Part shown: positions 15,663 to 21,053 of the stretch, piece by piece
Position numbering within the stretch: position 1 is the stretch's first letter
How the letters are laid out: each line of letters starts with the position of its first letter
From: Methylococcaceae bacterium
GTDB taxonomy: Bacteria > Pseudomonadota > Gammaproteobacteria > Methylococcales > Methylomonadaceae
Assembly (NCBI GenBank): GCA_021647585.1
Contig: JAKIUK010000067.1
Span: 1-21,053 of the forward strand
Length of the DNA: 21,053 nucleotides
Direction of reading: 5' to 3'
Program-made: the position numbers and the translations under genes
Notes under the pieces: model-generated
Told to the model about the DNA's origin: nothing
The model's database searches: none
What the model saw: the letters and a program-made list of their open reading frames with translations, nothing else

Positions 15663-15992
15663 TTTGCCGGTACGCTTCTTTCGTGGTCTTCAGTACGAAA
15701 TCCGTGGTTTCGCTTGGCGCATCTCGTTGCAATCGGTGTGGTTGTGCTGCAGTCATGGCTAGGTGTTAAATGTCCTTTCACCACTTGGGAAATGGCGCTA
15801 CGCGAAAGGGCCGGTGTCACCGTTTATCCCGGTACCTTCATATCCCATTGGCTAGAGACGATTTTGTATTTCCGCGCACCGGAGTGGGTATTCATAGTTT
15901 GTTATACAGTTTTCGGGGCGCTGGTTCTGGCCAGCTGGTTCTGGGTTCGCCCACGTCCGTTTACTACACTTAAAAGACATGGTGCCACCTAA
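15660..15992 (+). pseudogene. 5'-truncated DUF2784 membrane protein
   Basis: The frame from about 15,660 to TAA 15992 encodes IFAGTLLSWSSVRNPWFRLA, then VLQSWLGVKCPFTTWEMALRE, RAGVTVYPGTFISHW and APEWVFIVCYTVFGALVLAS. This is the typical DUF2784 pattern (small multi-helix membrane protein, conserved CP-[LF]-T and S/TFI-x-HW motifs). The first membrane helix and start codon are missing: upstream of 15,660 the frame runs antisense through the aminotransferase. An ATG-started frame of 143 codons from 15561 exists, but its first 30 codons are that antisense sequence. The block is much richer in GC than the DNA to its left. Function of the family is unknown. Confidence 0.75.
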
Positions 15993-16105
15993 CCACTAAA
16001 TCAACACGGACGGAAAATACTTCTGTTTTAAATTTGAATGGCTCGGTGGTGCTCGAACAGTTCGTCGTCGCCGGTTATCGTGAACCGTTAGAAGCATATA
16101 AATTT

Positions 16106-16761
16106 ATGACATATCGAGTTCTTAGTGATCATTTTTCAAAAGTTAAAAATAAGTTACTTGAATATTCAAGACACTTTGATATCGCTGATCATGGAGATGT
16201 AAAAGGGTACGGGAGAGAGGCTCTTGTTCAGGAATTCTTGTCTACACATCTGCCAGATCAGGTTGAATCTTTGACTGGAGAGATCCTTGATTCACTAGAT
16301 CAGCGGTCCGGACAAGTTGATTTAATGTTGCAGTCAAAGTTACAACCTAAAATACCTCTGTTAGGTAACATTCATATCGGTTTTTCTGATGCCATCATTG
16401 CTGCTGTCGAAGTGAAGTCAAATCTTACAACACAGCATTTAAACTCAACTCTGGACCAATTTAAGAAAATAAAGTCATTAAAACGCAATGTCGTTCTAGA
16501 TCTAGAGAATGGAGCCAAGGAACTAGACACTATTCCTTGTGTTATTTTTGCCTTCAAAGGTCCAAAAAAAGAAACCATAATTAACTCAATAAATAAATAT
16601 GCTACTAAACACAAAGTCCCACTCGACAAATTTTGTCCAGATATGGTTGTTGTATTAGATAGTAACTATTATATTTGTAAGAATGATGGTTGGCAATTTC
16701 CTATTATACCTCAACATGGTGCTTACTTTAGAGACTGGGATGGCCTTCCGCATGATAGTAA
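16106..16761 (+). pseudogene. DUF6602 PD-(D/E)XK-like nuclease gene, interrupted by IS21
   Basis: The frame is open from TTG 16034, but family likeness starts around ATG 16106 (MTYRVLSDHFSKVKNKLLEY), which I take as the start. Motifs of DUF6602 follow: GYGREALVQEFLSTHLPDQ, SLTGEILD, then the probable nuclease core SGQVDLML (Asp) and AAVEVKSNL (E-x-K). The gene is AT-rich, unlike both neighbours. It runs into the IS21 end at 16762; the frame then continues ten or so codons to a stop at 16801 inside the element. Joining 16761 to 19598 keeps frame and gives SNYQEAE and TAG (19614-19616), so only about six native residues may be displaced and the product could still be active. DUF6602 proteins occur in defence-rich regions; a nuclease role is inferred from the motif. 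Confidence 0.65.
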
Positions 16762-16818
16762 TGCTAACCTAAAATTGACCAGCAAACAGGGGTTGTGCTA
16801 ACCGAAAATTGACCACCC
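16762..16818 (+). repeat. IS21 left end with two direct terminal repeats
   Basis: TGCTAACC[T/G]AAAATTGACCA occurs twice, at 16762-16781 and 16796-16815 (one mismatch in 20). Both copies recur inverted at the right end. They are the expected transposase binding sites. Confidence 0.85.
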
Positions 16819-16894
16819 TGAGCATAGCTTCTCCGATTAGAATCAGGTTCTGATGGAACTCTGCATTCTAAAAGGAGGAAGGGAGTTGCTTACG

Positions 16895-18388
16895 ATGGAT
16901 CAATATGAATTTGTCAGGACCGCCTACCGGAGTTACGGTAAAAACATCAGCGAATTGTCCCGAATAACGGGCCATTCTCGCAACACGATCAAGAAGGCTA
17001 TTCGTGGTGAGCCCTGGGGTTATAAGGAACGAAAAGAACAGTCTTTTCCGGCGCTTGGCACCTATCTTCCGATCATTAAAGAGTGGCTGAAGAAAGACAA
17101 GGATCAGCCGAAGAAGCAACGGCACACGGCACGCAGGATTTATAACCGCCTGCGTGTCGAACATGGCTACAATGGAGGGGAATCGACAGTTCGCCGTTAT
17201 GTGCGGGTGGCGCGCCTGGAGCTGGGGCTTAATACTTCCACTCAGGCATTCATACCCTGTGAGCCGGATGCCGGGCGCGAAGCGGAAGTTGACTGGGGCA
17301 CGACAACAGCGGTGCTGGCGGGAGAGCCGGTCCGGCTGAAGTTTTTCTGCATGCGCAGTAAGTATTCCGGCAAGCATTTTGTCCGTCTCTATCCCTGTGA
17401 ACGGCAGCAAGCCTTCTTCGATGCGCATATCAAGGCGTTCGAGTTTTTTGGCGGGGTCTTCCCTGTCTTGATTTACGACAATTTGACCACGGCGGTTCAG
17501 AAGGTTCTGCGGGGCCGAGGGCGCATTGAGCAGGACGGATTCCGTAAGTTCAAGGCTTTTTACAGTTTTGATGCGCGTTTCTGTAATCCCGCCAGCGGGC
17601 ACGAGAAAGGCGGCGTTGAGGGGTTGGTCGGCTTTGCCCGACGCAACTACATGGTCCCGGTTCCCAAAGCGGCGAATCTTGAAGAACTAAACGCTCAGAT
17701 CCTCGGACAGTGCCTCGATTATGGCTCTCATACGATAGCCGGGCGTTCACAGAGTGTTGACACCCTTTACGCCGAAGAGAAGGAGTACCTTCTCGCACCG
17801 CCGAAAGCCGCCTACAGCAACATTCAGCTACATGAGGTGCGGGCCGACAAATATGCCACAGCGATGGTGGACAAAAATCGCTACTCGGTGCCTTGGCGGC
17901 ACGTCGGCTGTAAGCTGAAGGTTATCCTGTATGTGGATCGGGTTGAGATCTTCTTCGGTGGCAAGAGACTGGCGGTCCATAAGCGATTGTACGCCAGCAA
18001 TAAATGGATTCTCCTCCCGGATCACTATCTGGAACTGATCCAGGAGCGACCGATGTCCTTTAACAGTGCCAGACCCATCAAACAATGGCGCGAGCATTGG
18101 CCGGAGGCTCTTCACCGCTTACTGACAAGCTTCTGCAGTCATCAGGGCGAAACCAAGGGGATCAAAGACTTCATCTCGGTCCTGATGCTGTATGGGCAGT
18201 ATTCCTCAGACGAGGTGGAGGCTGCGGTCGAACTTGCCCTGGAGAAGAACATCCACGCCAGTGACGGTGTCCAGCATATTCTACTTTACGCCAATGAGGT
18301 CATCGCACCGATTGCGCCGCTGGAGAACTGGGCGAGCCTGCCGTCACCCGATCTGGCGGTCTATGGAGAACTGGGAGGTGTGCAATGA
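16895..18388 (+). CDS. istA: IS21-family transposase IstA
   Basis: The DDE transposase of the element, 497 residues from ATG 16895. A TTG at 16886, 7 nt after AAAGGAGG, is an alternative start, and an ATG at 16853 is less likely because it precedes that ribosome site. The N-terminus is a helix-turn-helix (ISELSRITGHSRNTIKKAI). The rve catalytic core has D133 (AEVDWG), D195 (LIYDNL) and E242 (KGGVEG). The C-terminal region (YSVPWRHVG, VEIFFGGKRLAVHKR) is the Mu-C-like part normal for IstA. No disruption is seen. Confidence 0.93.
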   Translation: MDQYEFVRTAYRSYGKNISELSRITGHSRNTIKKAIRGEPWGYKERKEQSFPALGTYLPIIKEWLKKDKDQPKKQRHTARRIYNRLRVEHGYNGGESTVRRYVRVARLELGLNTSTQAFIPCEPDAGREAEVDWGTTTAVLAGEPVRLKFFCMRSKYSGKHFVRLYPCERQQAFFDAHIKAFEFFGGVFPVLIYDNLTTAVQKVLRGRGRIEQDGFRKFKAFYSFDARFCNPASGHEKGGVEGLVGFARRNYMVPVPKAANLEELNAQILGQCLDYGSHTIAGRSQSVDTLYAEEKEYLLAPPKAAYSNIQLHEVRADKYATAMVDKNRYSVPWRHVGCKLKVILYVDRVEIFFGGKRLAVHKRLYASNKWILLPDHYLELIQERPMSFNSARPIKQWREHWPEALHRLLTSFCSHQGETKGIKDFISVLMLYGQYSSDEVEAAVELALEKNIHASDGVQHILLYANEVIAPIAPLENWASLPSPDLAVYGELGGVQ

Positions 18389-19158
18389 GCGCCGCCACCC
18401 TTGTCGCCCTGCGGGAGAACCTTAAGGCACTGAACCTTTCGAGCATGGCTCGGGGGTTGGAATCCTGCCTGCGTCAGGCGAAGGAGACGGGCACCGGATA
18501 TGATGAGTTTTTGCTCGACCTGACTGTTGACGAACTCCAGACTCGGGCAGAAAGTAGGCTCACCCGCCGGGTTCGAGAAGCAAAGTTTCCGCTGCTGAAG
18601 ACCCTGGAGGAGTTCGACTTCAATGCCGCCTGTGACCTCGATATCCGGCTGATTCGGGATCTGTCGGGATGCGACTATATCAAGGAGCGGCGGAATGTCA
18701 TCTTTCTCGGTCGTAGCGGTGTCGGCAAGACCCATCTGGCGACTGCCCTCGGGGTCGATGCCTGCAAGAACAACTATCGCACCCGGTTTGTCAGCTGCTA
18801 CGCCCTGGTCAACGAATTGATCGAAGCCAGAGAAGAGAGAGATCTGCAGCGCCTGATCCAGCGCTATGCTCGCTACGACCTGCTGATACTGGATGAGCTC
18901 GGCTATATCCCCTTCTCCAAAGAAGGAGCGGAGCTGCTCTTTCAGATTCTGGCCGAACGGCAAGAGAAAGGCTCAGTGATTATCACAACCAATCTCGGCT
19001 TTGCCGACTGGACCCAGATCTTCGGTGATCCGGTCATGACCGCAGCTCTGCTGGATCGTCTGACCCACAAGGCCCACATCGTCAACTGCCAGTGGGACAG
19101 CTACCGCCTGAAGCAGAGCCTGCAGGGAAAGGGGCAGCGGCCGGAAAAGGAGCAATGA
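18385..19158 (+). CDS. istB: IS21-family helper ATPase IstB
   Basis: A 257-residue DnaA/DnaC-like AAA+ ATPase that helps IstA choose targets. Walker A is GRSGVGKTH (109-117), Walker B LLILDELGY (166-174), sensor-1-like VIITTNLGF, and arginine-finger region LLDRLTHKAHI. Its ATG overlaps the istA stop (ATGA, 18385-18388), giving translational coupling. Length and motifs are normal. Confidence 0.94.
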   Translation: MSAATLVALRENLKALNLSSMARGLESCLRQAKETGTGYDEFLLDLTVDELQTRAESRLTRRVREAKFPLLKTLEEFDFNAACDLDIRLIRDLSGCDYIKERRNVIFLGRSGVGKTHLATALGVDACKNNYRTRFVSCYALVNELIEAREERDLQRLIQRYARYDLLILDELGYIPFSKEGAELLFQILAERQEKGSVIITTNLGFADWTQIFGDPVMTAALLDRLTHKAHIVNCQWDSYRLKQSLQGKGQRPEKEQ

Positions 19159-19415
19159 TTATGGAATTGACAGTCTATAACCCGCAGAAGGGACGGCTGG
19201 AAACGCTATCTGTTGAATTGACCGCTGAGAATACAACGAGGTTCGACCCCGGCGAAAAGCCTGACGATATCGCGATGATCACCGATTTCGATGGCAGCCT
19301 CCTGATCACCGGTAACAGCAGGGATTATCCCATAAGGGTTTATGACGTATCGCGATCCCAGATCAGCTACGACCGAATCCAGGCCAAGGAATTGCTGCGT
19401 CGAACACTGAGATAA
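19155..19415 (+). CDS. 86-residue passenger protein of the IS21 element
   Basis: Its ATG overlaps the istB stop (ATGA, 19155-19158), the same coupling as istA-istB, so it looks like a genuine third gene of the transposon operon. A second in-frame ATG follows two codons later. The product starts MIMELTVYNPQKGRLETLSV, is rich in charged residues, lacks membrane segments, and has beta-strand-like stretches (DFDGSLLITGNS, PIRVYDVSRSQ). I do not recognise it. It ends 136 bp before the inner right terminal repeat. Codon choice looks like that of istA and istB. Confidence 0.7.
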   Translation: MIMELTVYNPQKGRLETLSVELTAENTTRFDPGEKPDDIAMITDFDGSLLITGNSRDYPIRVYDVSRSQISYDRIQAKELLRRTLR

Positions 19416-19550
19416 CAGAAATCTGGATAGAAACTTTGCCGACCGGATAAGCACTGACCACGCCTCAAGGCGTTCATTGTTTATCGGTCATATGGAACAG
19501 GGGTTGTCGCTGGAGGACCCCTCGTCACCCAGCACTACGTCCAACGCTCG

Positions 19551-19597
19551 GGGTGGTCAATTTTCGGTTAGCACAGATGGTCAATTTTAGGTTGTCA
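19551..19597 (+). repeat. IS21 right end with two terminal repeats
   Basis: TGGTCAATTTTCGG (19554-19567) and TGGTCAATTTTAGG (19578-19591) are inverted copies of the two left-end repeats. The spacing is 24 bp here and 34 bp on the left. Confidence 0.85.
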
Positions 19598-19701
19598 TTA
19601 CCAAGAGGCTGAATAGTTACATGCATAGTAGATGTAAATGGGCGGCGAATGCCCGCAAGCTTTTTAGCTAATGGATATACATCAAACAACTGACAACAAA
19701 C

Positions 19702-19709
19702 AGGAGGGG
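19702..19709 (+). promoter_or_regulatory. Shine-Dalgarno that fixes the GTG start of manC
   Basis: AGGAGGGG lies 7 nt before GTG 19717. No in-frame ATG is near it, so this site decides the start. Confidence 0.75.
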
Positions 19710-19716
19710 TTATCCC

Positions 19717-21053
19717 GTGATTTGTCCCGTCATATTGTCCGGTGGCGCCGGAACCAGGCCTTGGCCGTTATCGCGTGCGGAGTATCCGAAACAGCTTTTG
19801 CCGTTGCATGGGGAACTGACCATGCTGCAGGAGACCCTGTCACGGTTGTCGGGAGTTGCGAATCTCACAGATCCGCTGGTGGTCTGTAATGAGGCTCATC
19901 GATTTCTGGTCGCTGAACAGATGCGTAATCTGGGAATTGAAACAGGTTCGATTATTCTGGAACCCTGTGGTCGCAATACTGCTCCGGCGGTGGCCGTGGC
20001 GGCTTTGCAGGCGTTAAGTGGTGGCGATGACCCGGTGCTGCTGGTGTTGCCTGCGGATCATCTGATTCAACAGGTCGAAGTTTTTCAGCGGGTGTTGGAG
20101 ACGGGACTCGTCTTGGCAGAGGCGGAAAAACTAGTCACCTTCGGTATTGTGCCGGACAAGCCGGAGACCGGCTATGGGTACATTAAAGCCGGTGAGGTGT
20201 TAGGCGTGAAGGGTGAGGGGCTAAAAGCCTTAATCCCTGACAGTTCACACTTTACCCCTTACGTAGTCGAACGTTTCGTCGAAAAACCTGATCTTGCAAC
20301 GGCACAAGCCTACCTTGAGAGTGGCGACTACTACTGGAACAGTGGCATGTTTATGTTTAAGGCGTCGCGTTTTCTGGCGGAGCTTGAGACTTTTGCGCCG
20401 CAGATGCTAACCGCTTGTCGCGCGGCTCAGTCGGCGATGCAGCCTGATCTGGATTTTTTACGTCTGGACGCTGATCTGTTTGCGGCCTGCCCAGGGGATT
20501 CTATCGATTATGCGGTGATGGAGAAGACCGCCGATGCGGTGGTTTTGCCGCTGGATGCAGGCTGGAACGATATCGGGGCCTGGTCGGCTCTGTGGGAAGT
20601 CGGCGCGCAGGATGAGTCGGGCAATGTGATTCGCGGTGATGTGTTGAGTGAGCAGGTGCATAACTGTTATCTGTATGCTGGCAGCCGTCTGATTGCCGGG
20701 GTTGGTCTTGAGAATCTTGTGGTGGTCGAAACCGCTGATGCTGTGCTGGTGGCGGATAAGGATCGCGTTCAGGATGTTAAGGCGATCGTCGCACAGTTGA
20801 AGACACAGCAGCGCAGCGAAGCCTTGTTGCATAAATGTGTCAGTCGTCCTTGGGGGACCTATGAATGTATCGATGCCGGGGAGCGGTTTCAGGTCAAACG
20901 GATTAGGGTTCATCCCGGCGCACGACTTTCGTTGCAGATGCATTATCATCGCGCTGAACATTGGGTGGTGGTCAAGGGTACCGCACGGGTGACCTGCGGT
21001 GAAGAGATCGTTATTCTCAGCGAGAATCAGTCGACCTATATTCCTCTAGGCAT
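19717..21053 (+). CDS. manC: mannose-1-phosphate guanylyltransferase / mannose-6-phosphate isomerase, 3' end outside window
   Basis: A continuous frame of 445 codons from GTG 19717 to the edge; the family is about 470-480 residues, so only some 25-35 are missing. It makes GDP-mannose for capsule, O-antigen or alginate-type polysaccharides. The N-terminal nucleotidyltransferase has CPVILSGGAGTRPWPLSR (nucleotide loop), EYPKQLLPL, EPCGRNTAPAVA, LVLPADHLI, FVEKPD, YYWNSGMF and DAGWNDIGAW. The C-terminal type II isomerase cupin begins near residue 375 (SRPWGTYECID) with HPGARLSLQMHYHRAEHWVVV, holding the metal ligands. One oddity is Pro where the loop normally has Leu (GTRLWPLSR). It is GC-rich and lies just right of the IS21 element. 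With the aminotransferase fragment it hints at a polysaccharide locus. Confidence 0.93.
   Translation, partial: MICPVILSGGAGTRPWPLSRAEYPKQLLPLHGELTMLQETLSRLSGVANLTDPLVVCNEAHRFLVAEQMRNLGIETGSIILEPCGRNTAPAVAVAALQALSGGDDPVLLVLPADHLIQQVEVFQRVLETGLVLAEAEKLVTFGIVPDKPETGYGYIKAGEVLGVKGEGLKALIPDSSHFTPYVVERFVEKPDLATAQAYLESGDYYWNSGMFMFKASRFLAELETFAPQMLTACRAAQSAMQPDLDFLRLDADLFAACPGDSIDYAVMEKTADAVVLPLDAGWNDIGAWSALWEVGAQDESGNVIRGDVLSEQVHNCYLYAGSRLIAGVGLENLVVVETADAVLVADKDRVQDVKAIVAQLKTQQRSEALLHKCVSRPWGTYECIDAGERFQVKRIRVHPGARLSLQMHYHRAEHWVVVKGTARVTCGEEIVILSENQSTYIPLG

Larger units (their letters stand above)
16762..19597 (+). mobile_element. IS21-family insertion sequence with istA, istB and a third ORF
   Basis: The 2.8-kb element has TG...CA ends and the multiple terminal repeats typical of IS21: outer 16766-16781 against 19578-19593 (16 bp, reverse complement) and inner 16794-16818 against 19551-19575 (25 bp, perfect). 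It holds istA and istB, overlapping by 4 bp, plus a coupled 86-codon ORF. It is GC-rich compared with the interrupted gene. No 4-8-bp direct target duplication is obvious: AGTAA precedes and TTACC follows, so the boundary or the duplication has changed. Confidence 0.9.

Noticed and set aside
15663..15820. N-terminal extension of the aminotransferase frame
   Set aside because: Antisense to DUF2784 and without aminotransferase motifs; the native 5' half is missing.
16034..16105. TTG-started N-terminal extension of the DUF6602 protein
   Set aside because: These 24 codons are more GC-rich than the gene and unlike the family; ATG 16106 fits the family start. The stretch may be a remnant of another gene.
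16868..17602. Long minus-strand frame of 244 codons
   Set aside because: It is antisense to istA, in GC-rich DNA where long antisense frames are common, and shows no recognisable domain.
18361..18963. Minus-strand frame of 200 codons
   Set aside because: Antisense to istB, without motifs or a ribosome site; shadow of the real gene.
19640..19675. Hairpin GGGC...GCCC with a T-run as a terminator before manC
   Set aside because: The stem is only four pairs and its spacing to the T-run is poor; not strong enough to list.
20458..20961. Minus-strand frame of 167 codons
   Set aside because: Antisense to manC, whose motifs are continuous across the same span.

Overview
The window suggests a Gram-negative, probably gammaproteobacterial, genome. 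It encodes lipid A synthesis (LpxB), a TolC-type outer-membrane channel, an outer-membrane beta-barrel and a lipoprotein. No rRNA, tRNA or CRISPR array was seen. The species cannot be named from this sequence. Positions 1 to about 15,660 are clearly AT-rich. From there on, GC-rich blocks (a DUF2784 fragment, an IS21 element, manC) alternate with an AT-rich gene (DUF6602), so the right quarter is a mosaic.

Layout. Positions 1-1708 hold broken genes of surface or secreted proteins: a 3' end resembling a formylglycine-generating-enzyme (FGE/SUMF1) fold on +, and on - a 5'-truncated PKD plus concanavalin-like protein and the 5' end of a pectate-lyase-like exported protein. A perfect 48-bp inverted repeat (129-176 and 1661-1708) flanks this segment. 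Positions 1709-3163 are an intact IS110-family, IS1111-group insertion sequence with subterminal inverted repeats and a structured non-coding end that probably encodes its guide (seek/bridge) RNA. A 38-bp tandem duplication abuts its other side.

Positions 3222-10729 are a four-gene minus-strand cluster. In transcription order it holds a lipoprotein with an alpha/beta-hydrolase motif, a CHASE2-class III nucleotide cyclase, a 1114-residue fusion of FecR domain, TPRs and outer-membrane beta-barrel, and a small protein with a Cys-rich tail. A TolC-family gene is divergent from it at 10842. I infer an envelope-spanning sensing or export module whose parts sit in the outer membrane, periplasm and inner membrane.

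Downstream of tolC are two overlapping genes: a FAD oxidoreductase like the C-terminal half of MnmC, and an MnmM (YtqB)-type methyltransferase. Together they could carry out the last two steps of mnm5s2U34 tRNA modification without a fused MnmC. Convergent to them is lpxB, preceded on its own strand by a DegT/WbpE-type aminotransferase that has lost its N-terminal half. At about 15,660 that gene meets, head to head, a DUF2784 gene that has also lost its N-terminus, which marks a rearrangement (or assembly) junction.

The right end holds a DUF6602 nuclease-like gene interrupted near its 3' end by a 2.8-kb IS21-family element (istA, istB and a third, translationally coupled 86-codon ORF). It closes with a GTG-started manC that runs off the window.
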